A stretch of DNA of 64,000 nucleotides. Source: Sporosarcina sp. ANT_H38. GTDB lineage: Bacteria > Bacillota > Bacilli > Bacillales_A > Planococcaceae. The notes under the pieces are model-generated. The model was not told the origin of the DNA, made no database searches, and was given only the letters and a program-made list of their open reading frames with translations. The position numbers were made by a program, and so were the translations under genes. Every line of letters starts with the position of its first letter. The first letter of the stretch is position 1. Shown piece after piece: positions 1 to 9,300 of the stretch. The stretch spans positions 124,001 to 188,000 of the forward strand of contig NZ_VOBC01000004.1 of NCBI RefSeq assembly GCF_008369195.1. Reading direction: 5' to 3'.

Positions 1-386
1 CGTACACGGTCGATTCCCCAGCCATATTGCATTAATAAATGGGCCACGTATTCTACAGTATTTTCTTCTGCAGCTACATATTTCGGGCCACCGCTTTTGC
101 TGTAACAAATTTCAATTCCGATGGACGCCCGATTCCCTTTGCCCAGACCATCCCCTGCATGATAAGCGCTACGAGAAAAAGGGATGGCTTGTACAGCTTG
201 CTTGTCGTCGATAGCTACGTGGTAACTTATTGGGTTCGTATTCCGTGTCATGTAAGTAATCTCGTTGGCAGCAGTCGCATCATTGTAAGTGTTATGAATG
301 GTGATATATTCCGGCATCATGGGATATGGTGCTTTGAGCGGATAGAGAGTTGCCGGAATAAAGCTGTTGATTATCGTGTATGCCAT
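1..386 (-). CDS. N-acetylmuramoyl-L-alanine amidase (endolysin), 3' end beyond window
   Basis: This is the N-terminal 128 codons of a phage endolysin that would cleave the amide bond between muramic acid and the peptide stem at lysis. The frame begins MAYTIINSFIPATLYP. It contains ITIHNTYNDA, YHVAIDD, SAYHAGDG and GIEICYSKSG, the zinc-histidine pattern of the Amidase_2/CwlA family. The ATG overlaps the stop of the upstream holin gene (TAATG), so the two are translationally coupled, as usual for a lysis cassette. The gene runs off the left edge, so any cell-wall-binding repeats are not visible. Confidence 0.88.
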   Translation of the reverse strand, partial: MAYTIINSFIPATLYPLKAPYPMMPEYITIHNTYNDATAANEITYMTRNTNPISYHVAIDDKQAVQAIPFSRSAYHAGDGLGKGNRASIGIEICYSKSGGPKYVAAEENTVEYVAHLLMQYGWGIDRV

Positions 387-907
387 TAATTCTCACCTTC
401 GTTCGACTTTTCAATTTGAATATCAATCAATTCATCCACCTTCGCACTAATTCGATTGTCAATTTTAGCAGTATTTAGTTGATGGTCCACCTTCGAACCA
501 ATCAGTTCTTCGCGTATCTCCTCTGAAAAGGATTGATTGCTCGATTCTATAACCTTCAATTTAGATGCTAATCCTGCCGGTACTAATACACCTAGTTCAG
601 CCATGTTTTCCATTATAGATAATGCTTCATTTACGATATAAAAAAGAACGGTTGCATATGTTACTGCGCCGCTCATGCCTAGTATTTGGTCAATAATGTT
701 GGCCGTAATTATCATGACGAGAACCAATAGTTTTCTCGCATATCCAAACAGACTCTTTCGACTCCATAAATTCTCATTCTTGTAAGCTTTAAATATTCCT
801 GTGATAATATCCAATGCCATTAAGATTAATAAAAAATGTAAAAACTTAACGCCCCCGAATAAATACATGTGTACAATATCTAGTTGATCCAAATTAAAAC
901 CTCCCAT
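386..907 (-). CDS. Phage holin (phage_holin_4 / Cph1 type)
   Basis: This 173-residue protein has three or four hydrophobic segments (about residues 15-40, 60-78 and 80-105) and a charged C-terminal tail. That matches the toxin-secretion/phage-lysis holin family. It would form pores in the cytoplasmic membrane that release the amidase. The start is supported by AAGGAGTG seven bases upstream. It sits directly before the amidase and behind a terminator, as the last cistron pair of the late operon. The charged tail (about residues 110-173) is longer than in minimal holins. Confidence 0.85.
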   Translation of the reverse strand: MGGFNLDQLDIVHMYLFGGVKFLHFLLILMALDIITGIFKAYKNENLWSRKSLFGYARKLLVLVMIITANIIDQILGMSGAVTYATVLFYIVNEALSIMENMAELGVLVPAGLASKLKVIESSNQSFSEEIREELIGSKVDHQLNTAKIDNRISAKVDELIDIQIEKSNEGEN

Positions 908-939
908 TATTTTTCACTCCTTATTTTTGAGTAAAGAAA

Positions 940-967
940 AAGAACGCCCAGTTACTTGGACGTTCTT
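940..967 (-). terminator. Rho-independent terminator between the 101-aa gene and holin
   Basis: On the minus strand there is an 11-bp stem (one G-U pair) closed by a short loop and followed by TTTTTC. It lies after the coiled-coil gene and before the holin, so it probably attenuates rather than ends late transcription. Confidence 0.7.
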
Positions 968-974
968 TTCTAAA

Positions 975-1280
975 TTATTCTTTTAGTTGATACAACCCCC
1001 GTATCAACGTTTGAAAATGTTCGATTTTTTGATTAATTGAATTTATCACAGGTGCAGCATTGAACCTTTCATTAACTAAATCATCTAAATCATGACTGTT
1101 AAAAGTTTTAGATTTTCCTGTGGGCAAAATTTCGTTCAGTGCTGTCAACACATTAATACGTTGGGTTAGAGATTTAACCTCACTTTCTTTGTCTGAAAGT
1201 TCTCTTTCATATTTATCGATGAATTCTTGGCATATTAATATTTCTTCATCAATTGCTTTTACACTCAATTTCGTTTCCAA
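975..1280 (-). CDS. Small coiled-coil phage protein, function unknown
   Basis: This is a 101-residue, highly charged, helical protein. Residues 10-50 (IDEEILICQEFIDKYERELS and on) have heptad spacing consistent with a coiled coil. I do not recognise the family. The start is TTG, preceded by a good GGAGGTGAT site. It lies between the tail-spike gene and the lysis cassette, where tail-associated or lysis-modulating small proteins are often found. No function can be assigned from the sequence alone. Confidence 0.6.
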   Translation of the reverse strand: METKLSVKAIDEEILICQEFIDKYERELSDKESEVKSLTQRINVLTALNEILPTGKSKTFNSHDLDDLVNERFNAAPVINSINQKIEHFQTLIRGLYQLKE

Positions 1281-1464
1281 TCCCCATCACCTCCCCTATC
1301 ATCCATTATTCAACAAAAGAGGCAGAAACCCTCCTTATTACCCACGAAATATATTAATCAGTATTACCTACCTAGTCACTTCCGTCCGCATCCCACTCAA
1401 ATCAGCAGTGAACCATTGAGAGGGTGTAGACATTCTTTGATTAATTGTTCCTACACTAAAATAA

Positions 1465-3327
1465 TCATGCAAACGCGACCTTTCTCCAACCATCCGGTCC
1501 GCAGTGTAACATCATAGCTCTTTCGGAATAATTGTAGTAGAACATACCCGGTTCTGAGGGCACCCTTGTATCGTAATCGCCTTTATGCATCACTGTAGGT
1601 CGCTGAAGTTCAATTGCTTCCTGCCCCCAAAGGAGCAATCTACCGTCGGGTAGACCGTTACCTCCTCGCGATATCATAAAATTATTTTCGTATAGCTGCA
1701 TTCTAGCGCTATCAAAAGAGTCTCCTGCTCTCCTAAAGGCTAATTCAGGCAGACCTCCAGATGCTCCCGACGTATTAATTCTAATTTCGTTACCACCGTT
1801 AGAAAACACCATATTATCCTTGTTCATTCGGATTCGAGGAAGGTTTGGATTGGAATCGGTTTGCATCGTAAACCCCGTTAGCAATCCAGCAGTTATTTTG
1901 TTAGCGGCGATTGTGTTTGTCATAATCGAGCCGCCGTCGATTAACGTAGTGTTTGGGTATTGCCAAACTCGGACAATACCCTTAGCTTCTTCCGCCGTGC
2001 TAATCGCATCCCGAGGATCAAATCCGTCCTCAAAGCGCGTACCATCCCCGACTATGATATTGTTAGCGGAAAGTTTCCCAATAGCTCCGGCACTTAACAC
2101 AAACCCGTCAGCAGTAATCGCTTCCTTAAACGTTTTTCCACCATCGGTGCTAATCCCGATACCAGTACTTGTGAGTATCATTAATCGATTCGGGTCAGAA
2201 GGATCTCGGGCTATGATCCCGTTCTCGAATTCCAGTTCTGTTTGCGCCGACTTTAAAGCAAGTGTAGCTTGCTGTACAGCCTCATCCAATACGTTAAATG
2301 GCAACTTTTCCACGCCATCAAATAACCCATCGATGCGGTCTTTTGAACGTTGAAAATCCGCGATGCTGTCTAAAAACGAGCCCCGGAAGTTTGCTAATGT
2401 TAGTTGACTGGATAAAGGTTCTTCTGGATTGTCCACAATTTCAACGACCCTTGCATTGATATCTATATTCAAAGGTTCGTAGATGACGAAAATCTCATCA
2501 CCTAACGTTAGTTGTTCAGTGACGATTCCTGCTTTTTTCAACTCAACAATGTCAATCGTAAAACTGATGTCTGGAGCATCCTGTAAATCATCCTTTAGCC
2601 GTTGAAGCAAACCGTCATGTGTTATATACCTTTCGTCCCTCACAGGCTTCGCGTGCCGGATGCCGTAGTATGCCGATAGTGGAGACTCATATTCTGCGGT
2701 TACGACATAAGAACCATCCTCGTTTTGTTTCCCGAAACCTTTGATATAGGTGGATAAATTACCGCTGTCCACAAACTTTTCGATAGTCTTAATATTGTAC
2801 TTGTACCTAAATTGTATATCTGTTTTCCTGCCAATCTGATGGCGAAAAGTTAGATTTCTACCGTTAATTTCTATTTCCGCATTAAAACGATTTAATGCAA
2901 TTTGCACTAATGCCAAAGCATTATCATTGCCGTAGTTCTCGAATGTGACCGATGGAAATAAATCGACAACTGTAATCGTGTAACCTGTTTTATCTAGCGC
3001 ATGCATTAAGCAGACCGACAATGACTTGGCTCCCGAAATCGTGTCATATTGATATTCGTCTACTAGGTCAAAAAATATATGATCCGCTTGAATTTGTTTA
3101 ACAGGTGTATTCCCTATAGTTTTTTCAGCCATTTTCTTAATACGGTATTGTTGACCGTCATATTCTATTAAACTTTCCTCCACAGTTAATGGAAAAGAGT
3201 GTTCATTTCGTTCAGTTTTGAAAAGTAAAAAGGAGAGTGAATACTCCCCGTTAACCCTTCGCTTTCGTTGCAATGATTTATAATCGGTCAGTAGCTCTGT
3301 ACGAGCGTCAATGTGTGTGACTATCAA
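1465..3327 (-). CDS. Prophage tail endopeptidase / tail spike protein (Tal-like)
   Basis: This 620-residue protein begins MIVTHIDARTELLTDYKSLQ. It has the layout of the phage minor structural (Prophage_tail) family: an N-terminal baseplate hub of about 350 residues (motifs SGNLSTYIKGFG and LGDEIFVIYEPLNI), then a short helix and a beta-rich receptor-binding or fibre region. It follows the distal tail and fibre genes in the expected order. In siphoviruses this protein plugs the tail tip and contacts the host envelope. The C-terminal part is less conserved and its ligand cannot be told from sequence. Confidence 0.8.
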   Translation of the reverse strand: MIVTHIDARTELLTDYKSLQRKRRVNGEYSLSFLLFKTERNEHSFPLTVEESLIEYDGQQYRIKKMAEKTIGNTPVKQIQADHIFFDLVDEYQYDTISGAKSLSVCLMHALDKTGYTITVVDLFPSVTFENYGNDNALALVQIALNRFNAEIEINGRNLTFRHQIGRKTDIQFRYKYNIKTIEKFVDSGNLSTYIKGFGKQNEDGSYVVTAEYESPLSAYYGIRHAKPVRDERYITHDGLLQRLKDDLQDAPDISFTIDIVELKKAGIVTEQLTLGDEIFVIYEPLNIDINARVVEIVDNPEEPLSSQLTLANFRGSFLDSIADFQRSKDRIDGLFDGVEKLPFNVLDEAVQQATLALKSAQTELEFENGIIARDPSDPNRLMILTSTGIGISTDGGKTFKEAITADGFVLSAGAIGKLSANNIIVGDGTRFEDGFDPRDAISTAEEAKGIVRVWQYPNTTLIDGGSIMTNTIAANKITAGLLTGFTMQTDSNPNLPRIRMNKDNMVFSNGGNEIRINTSGASGGLPELAFRRAGDSFDSARMQLYENNFMISRGGNGLPDGRLLLWGQEAIELQRPTVMHKGDYDTRVPSEPGMFYYNYSERAMMLHCGPDGWRKVAFA

Positions 3328-3392
3328 TTGATCACCTTCTTATTTTTGACATAAAAAATACACCTCAATGGGTGCCGTCAGTATTCCGTTTA

Positions 3393-3563
3393 TTAACCTA
3401 GTGCCGCAATAGTACGATTAGCAATTTCAATTTCTACTTCACTGCGGATTGGACGTTCTACGCCGCCGATAAGCTTACTTTCCGGCACTTCTTCCAATGT
3501 CATTCGTTCAGCCATAACTAGCACAGTATAAGCGTCAACAAGTTTCTTTTGGATAATATTCAT
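3393..3563 (-). CDS. Small phage protein, CD1375-like
   Basis: This 56-residue frame runs from MNIIQKKLVDAYTVLVMAER to IEIANRTIAALG and was too short for many gene callers. Its ATG overlaps the TGA of the upstream 112-residue gene (ATGA). Small proteins of this composition, ending in an IA-type helix, accompany tail-fibre genes in many Firmicutes prophages and are often named CD1375 family. The family name is recalled by pattern, not checked. Its function is unknown. Confidence 0.65.
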   Translation of the reverse strand: MNIIQKKLVDAYTVLVMAERMTLEEVPESKLIGGVERPIRSEVEIEIANRTIAALG

Positions 3564-3898
3564 ATTAAATCAACCTCCATTAGTATATTTAGTGTTTTTA
3601 TTTCGAATTCCGCTTCTGCAACTTCAGTAGCGCTAGGAACAAGCGAATTGAGATACGCATCTTCATCAAATTCTATTTGTGTTTTACCTTCAACCCATTC
3701 TTCCCCTGTCCATCTGGGAAGATAAAAAGGGAGTTGCCAACCTTTTTCGTCTGTCGGTAAGGGTGTATCAACGTAACCGTCCAGAATTTCATATATCGGT
3801 TTATCTTCTTCGTTAAATCCTACAGGCTCTATAGAACTGTCTTCTCCGAATAATAGATATCCATTTTCGTCTACTTTCAGTACTTTCTTCCTCAACAT
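3560..3898 (-). CDS. Tail-fibre-adjacent phage protein, unknown function
   Basis: This 112-residue acidic protein begins MLRKKVLKVDENGYLLFGED and contains a WTGEEWVEG segment. It lies 12 bases after the collagen-like tail fibre gene and overlaps the next small gene by four bases. Genes at this place often encode short fibre-assembly or baseplate-associated proteins. The sequence does not prove this, and I do not recognise a specific family. Confidence 0.65.
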   Translation of the reverse strand: MLRKKVLKVDENGYLLFGEDSSIEPVGFNEEDKPIYEILDGYVDTPLPTDEKGWQLPFYLPRWTGEEWVEGKTQIEFDEDAYLNSLVPSATEVAEAEFEIKTLNILMEVDLI

Positions 3899-3910
3899 TA
3901 AACCTCCTCA

Positions 3911-5482
3911 CTATAATCTGAACGAGTTTTCTATATAAATATTTTTAAGTGGGGTCGCATTCGGAGTTATTGTACCATCCGGTCTGAGTAGTAATTCCAT
4001 AGTACGTCCGTCAGTGGCAGATGAAGCTGTCGGCGAACTAAAAAAGTGTGCATTTACTGGACGGTATCCAATTGGGAGCGTTGCTATTGTCCCCGATGGG
4101 AGTGAACCAACAGTTACCATGCCAAAGAGTTGAACGACACCGAATTGGTTTTTATAACACCTAAGATTTCCTCCCCACCCATTTTGGAGTGAAATGCTGA
4201 TTTGACTCTCTTGCGATTTATTAGCCTTCAAATCATTCACCTGTTTTACCGCGTTAGCCGTTGCCGCTTCAGTTGTCAAACTGCTGTTTAGGGCATCATT
4301 GAGTTTAACGATTCCTTTAACAGTTGTCGATGCATCCGGAACTGAACCTCCACTAGCATTTAACGTCCCATCTGCGGTTACGGTTAAGTTTGTCCCGACT
4401 TTAACGTGACCAAGTGTGGTTGGGGATGCAACTACCGCTTTATGAGTGTCAAACTCAGCCTTAGTCGCTTGTTTTATGTTATCTACTTCAGAAAGACCTA
4501 CTTGCGTTTTGGTAACCGCATGAGGATTCGTTTTCTTGTTTTCGTGCGCATTAACTTTAGCTTGTGAGCCTGTCGGTGTTTCTTTAGTGTCCCAACTAGC
4601 TCGTTGTACAGATGACGATACCTCTGTTTTCTTCGCATAAACAGTTAGATCGGGTTCAGTTGGTAATGGCAGAGTGACGTTTCCACTCGCATCCGGCCCT
4701 ATATTATTAACTTTGGTAACCGTTCCAGGATCGCCCTTATCCCCTTTATCGCCTTTGATTCCCTGTAAGCCTGTATCACCTTTAATGCCTTGGATACCTT
4801 GCAGACCTTGCGAACCTGTATTCCCTGTATCACCCTTATCGCCTTTGGATACTACCTTTTTCCAATACGTTGTGTTCGTCGGCAATATACCTTTTGATAA
4901 CAATATATTCATATATCCCGAGCCATTATATTCGACAGTGTTTTTCGGATAATAAGTAGTAGTCATCGAATACGCTCCGACTGCACCCAAGTTTTCAATA
5001 GCTGTATTCGCATTTTGAGTTGCATCTACAACCGCCACTTTTAACGCCGATAAATTGCTAGCTTCTAGATTAGCGTTACCTGCCGCTTTGTCTGCGAGAG
5101 TCGCTTTTTCATTGGCGAAGTCTCCTTTTAAATTCGCAAAAGCCCCTTGCACCTTAGCGTAATCCCCTTGTGTCTTGGCGTAATCACCTTGTGTTTGAGC
5201 ACGTCCTGCCTTGACATCCGCATTGGCTGCAGCTGTATTTGCGTTATTTTTCGCAGTTTCAATACTCTGCAACAATGTTTCTAAATTTTGTTTCGCTAAT
5301 ACGTTATCACGATCTTTTGATTCCCTTTCTATCCGGGATAACTCTGCTAACAATTCCTGTTTCTGCCCATTGGAAATATTTTGTAGGGCAAGTAAATCCG
5401 CTTCAATCTGACTAAAATTCGCATTCAAATCATTGCGATATTGCCTGTTTAAATCAACGTTAATCGTTCTGTATCTTGCCAC
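3911..5482 (-). CDS. Collagen-like phage tail fibre protein
   Basis: This 523-residue protein likely forms a trimeric side or tip fibre. The N-terminal 35 residues (MARYRTINVDLNRQYRNDLN) resemble baseplate-upper-protein anchors. Residues about 85-150 are a degenerate tandem repeat (AKTQGDYAKTQGDYAKVQG). Residues about 213-252 are Gly-X-Y collagen repeats rich in KGDKGD and GLQGI. A fibre-type segment (VGLSEVDNIKQATKAEFDTHK begins near residue 325) and a beta-rich tip follow. Collagen triplets and coiled coils both indicate trimerisation. The gene is followed closely by the 112-residue gene. Confidence 0.82.
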   Translation of the reverse strand: MARYRTINVDLNRQYRNDLNANFSQIEADLLALQNISNGQKQELLAELSRIERESKDRDNVLAKQNLETLLQSIETAKNNANTAAANADVKAGRAQTQGDYAKTQGDYAKVQGAFANLKGDFANEKATLADKAAGNANLEASNLSALKVAVVDATQNANTAIENLGAVGAYSMTTTYYPKNTVEYNGSGYMNILLSKGILPTNTTYWKKVVSKGDKGDTGNTGSQGLQGIQGIKGDTGLQGIKGDKGDKGDPGTVTKVNNIGPDASGNVTLPLPTEPDLTVYAKKTEVSSSVQRASWDTKETPTGSQAKVNAHENKKTNPHAVTKTQVGLSEVDNIKQATKAEFDTHKAVVASPTTLGHVKVGTNLTVTADGTLNASGGSVPDASTTVKGIVKLNDALNSSLTTEAATANAVKQVNDLKANKSQESQISISLQNGWGGNLRCYKNQFGVVQLFGMVTVGSLPSGTIATLPIGYRPVNAHFFSSPTASSATDGRTMELLLRPDGTITPNATPLKNIYIENSFRL

Positions 5483-5494
5483 ATTACCCCTCCT

Positions 5495-6310
5495 TTAAAT
5501 CGTGTGGAATCGGAAATCGAACGAAATTAAAAAGGAACCACTTGCACCAGATAACTGGAAGTCGTTCCATCCTTTTTTTAGCTTGATTAATTTTCTGTTC
5601 GTCTGTCCGAATATAGTTAGGCTGTTTTTAAGTGAGCGAACACCATCCAAAAGTATCGTGTCATTCACTCCGCTTGCTCCCGTGAACGCCCATTCGTCAC
5701 CCGATGTGATATTTTTGATTTTAAGATTATTGGATATGCCCTGGTATTTAATGAGTAACGGAATCTCCCTCGGATCAATGTCGATGTCCGACCCATTATA
5801 GATCCGGAAAAATGAAACACTATGGGCATACTTTAAATCCTCCGATATGACACCTTGTCCTACTTGCCATAGTTCGTCGGTAAAAGTAAACGGGTCGATT
5901 GTTGTTCCGTATGATTCCGCGTAAGGGGATGGGGAAACGAATTGGATTTCCAATGTCCCGATACGACCGTTAAATCTTTCAGGCGTGTATGGCGCAGCCG
6001 TTTTTACTTTCCATCGTTTCTTTGGTTGATTCTTGTCGATTAAATAAAAGAATGTCCTGGCATCGAATAAGCGAAAAACTTCATCCCTTAATAGGAGATA
6101 GTCGTATTTATCCTTACCTTTAATATAGAACGTAGCTTTCATGGTACGACCTTCGAAAGTAGTGCCTAAATCGAGATAACCGCTTCTGCCTTCCACAATC
6201 TCAGATACATGCCGAGGGGAAGGTGAATCTATTGTAAATGTCGATGGTACTAAACCGAATTGCTTTAAATCATATTTTGTTCCGTCCAACTTTTCTATTA
6301 CAACGCTCAA
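5495..6310 (-). CDS. Distal tail protein (Dit, Sipho_tail family)
   Basis: This 271-residue protein begins MSVVIEKLDGTKYDLKQFGL. It carries the typical Dit pattern SPRHVSEIVEGRSGYLDLG, then FRLFDARTFFYLIDKNQPKK and a C-terminal galectin-like beta domain. Dit forms the hexameric ring joining the tail tube to the tip. It lies between tape measure and fibre, as in most siphophages, and its start overlaps the tape-measure stop by four bases (ATGA), giving translational coupling. Confidence 0.87.
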   Translation of the reverse strand: MSVVIEKLDGTKYDLKQFGLVPSTFTIDSPSPRHVSEIVEGRSGYLDLGTTFEGRTMKATFYIKGKDKYDYLLLRDEVFRLFDARTFFYLIDKNQPKKRWKVKTAAPYTPERFNGRIGTLEIQFVSPSPYAESYGTTIDPFTFTDELWQVGQGVISEDLKYAHSVSFFRIYNGSDIDIDPREIPLLIKYQGISNNLKIKNITSGDEWAFTGASGVNDTILLDGVRSLKNSLTIFGQTNRKLIKLKKGWNDFQLSGASGSFLISFDFRFHTI

Positions 6311-9300
6311 CCCTTCACCCCGCTCATTCTTAATCTCGAAATCATCCTACTACCTAATTCTACTTCGACGATATCAACCATCCGCATAGCATCCTCTGGT
6401 GAACTGTTACCACTATAATTTAAATGGACAGTAATAGGTGAACTGTAATTATTTGTGGAAGACGCAGCACGTCCGCCTTGTGAGCCGAATTTACCCGTTC
6501 CTGCAACAGCAACATCCGGAATTGCCGCATTTGCGACCATTTGGGCTGTACGTTTAATCGATGCGACAGTTTTCTGCATCCCAACTATCACACCTTCACC
6601 TACAAATTTACCAATCTTAGTTGTTACCAAAGACGGAGACTTAACCTGCAATGCTTTTGCCATCGCATTGCTTATTGCGTTTGCTATATCCCGAGCTTTT
6701 GATACAAGGGAATCTTCCATACTGGCCAAGCCCACGAGCAAACCTTGTCCAGCTTGTTTCCCGATTGTTTTAAGGGACATCAACTCAGTATCAGTAGCTT
6801 TAGTGATAGATTGGATTTTCGTAACCCAATCTTTTTCCAGTGTTCCCAGTTCTTTATTTGCCGCAGCACGTAATTCAATAATGCGTTTTTCAGTATCGGA
6901 TTTCATTCCAATTAATTCAAACTCGGCTTGCTTTCTTGCTGATGCCGATTTTTGTTTGTACAGTTCGGAGTACTCAGAGAGTTGTTTGTCAGTCATAGAG
7001 TTGAGCGCCACTAATTGCGGTAACGCTTTCGGTCCCATAGCACGCAGCTCTTCAAGTAATCCTTCATCGATTCCCCTTTTAGCTAACATTTCTATGCTGT
7101 GCGCCCATCCGTCAATATAGCTTACTTGCCCCCGAAGATTTGCAATAAGTTCCTCTCCGGTTGTCTCAGCTTTATAAACAATTTCATCGAATAGTCCTGC
7201 GAAACTACGAATTGACTCCGCTCTATCTTCCACGGCTTTCTTGTACGTAGAGTTCAGGTCTTCTTCACCCTTACGCAATCTTTCATTGATTTCGAGGACT
7301 TGTTTGGCGTGATCATCGTTAATTTTGACTACCTCGTCATTAATGGTTTTCAGTGAAGCTTGATACAATTTCTGTACGTCAATTCGTTCCTTTGTGCCAA
7401 CTTCGAATAGTGCCAGTGATTTTCTCCAAATTTCGGACTCTGCCACTACTGACAATTCGTCTATCGAATTCTTATCAGCAACGTATGTTTTAACGGATTC
7501 TAATCTAGCTTTCGATACTTCTGATTCTTTTTTCTGCATATCTGTCCAAGCTTTTTCGTTAACTGTAGCGAGCTTTTTCTGCTCATCTTCATTGAGTTTG
7601 GTTATTTTAGTGGAAGCGGCTTTTTGGATTTCATATAACTTCTCCATACCTGTGGTAACTATTACGCCCTTCTTATCTTTCGATGTTTTCAATGCAGTTT
7701 GTGCAGATTTAGCGGATTGTTGTCCCAGTTCAGCCCTTTTATCCGCGTATTCTTTTTGAATTTCTGTTCGTTTCTTCTCCGCATCAGAGGCTATCTTCTT
7801 TATTTCTTCCGCATTTTTCCGAGTAGCCGCTGAGAGCGCTTTACTTGCACCAGTGACGGCATCAACCATAGCTTGTCCCGTATCCTTGGAGGCTTTAGAC
7901 ACATCGCTTGTGCTATTCTTCATACCGACTACAAGACCTTTTCCTGCATCCTCTGCGACTTTAATAAATTCTGTAGCTGGCGATTTCCGTCCGATGGATT
8001 TAGAGATACTGTCAACCATGGAACGCCCTAAATTGTAAGCATCTAGGGTAACCTCTGCTGATTTTTTCACCAATCCTTTTCTTAGTCCGGCAACGATATC
8101 TTCTCCGACTTCCTTGAATTCGATTATACTCTTCGCCGCTTCTACTGCTGCATCGACTAATATCCCCCTAACAATACTGGGTATTGATTTTATTGCCGTA
8201 CTGATACCAGTCGCTAAACCTGCCGCGGCTTTTATTCCATCTCCCTTGAGTTTTGCAAACCATACCGCGCCATCGATAGCCATTGTTTTTAAATCTCTTA
8301 CAACGTTTATGCTCATTACAGAAACGTCTGCTCCAATGTCGAATCCCGCTTTTTGCCACGCAGTCATAACTTTTCCGAGGCGTAGTTCCGTTTCAGTGAC
8401 GTACTCGTCGCCTTTTACCTTCGCAATAGAAATAACTTTCTCATACTGACCATCAGCCGCTGCAACTGCTTCATCACGAGTATTTTCAGCATCTTCCACA
8501 ATCTTTTTATAGAGAGCTTCCGATTCTGCAGATCCGTCCTCTTTTAAAAGCATAGCAAACGCAATAGTCTCGTCATATTTCTTTTCCGCTTCTTCAACTA
8601 CCGAGTCCCGAGATTCACGGGCACGTGCTGCAGTATCTAACGCTTGCTCTGCACTGATTTTTCCAGATTCCAACTTCAGGCGTTCCAAGATAACTAAAGA
8701 TTCTTCTTCGCTTTCAGAAAGATGCTTGATACCCGTTTCCATCATTTCTCTTTGCAAAGTATCTAATATAGCCTGTTCTGCCGCTGTGACTTGACGACGC
8801 TCTTCCGATGCTTTAGTTATTATCGCGTTAAATTGCTTCTGAGCATCTGTGACGGTTTTTTCTTTCTCCACTTGACCATCCACAATTGTTTTTAACAACC
8901 CTTTTTGCTCTTCGTCTGTCAACGTTTTATTCTCTGTGAAGTACTGCTGAGCTGTTGCCAATTGTGATGCGTGATCAGTTTGCATTTCAGCAAGAACAGT
9001 GTCACCCATTTTGTTGAATGACCCTATAATGCCAGTAGCCATTTCATCACTTACAGCGATACCACTCCATTTTAATCCGTTCAATTGCACAGTAGCCTCG
9101 TCGTTTAGTTTGGTGAATGCACCTACAGCCTTCTGAGTATTATCAGAGACCTTGTCACCAAATATGTCAATCTCGGGTATAGAGGTCTGATTCAGCATTT
9201 TATACAATCCGTAACCAGCTGCCGCGATACCTCCAATTGCTAAAACTGCAATTCCAACTGGTCCCGCAAGTCCTAGTATTGCCGCTCCTAAACCACCAGC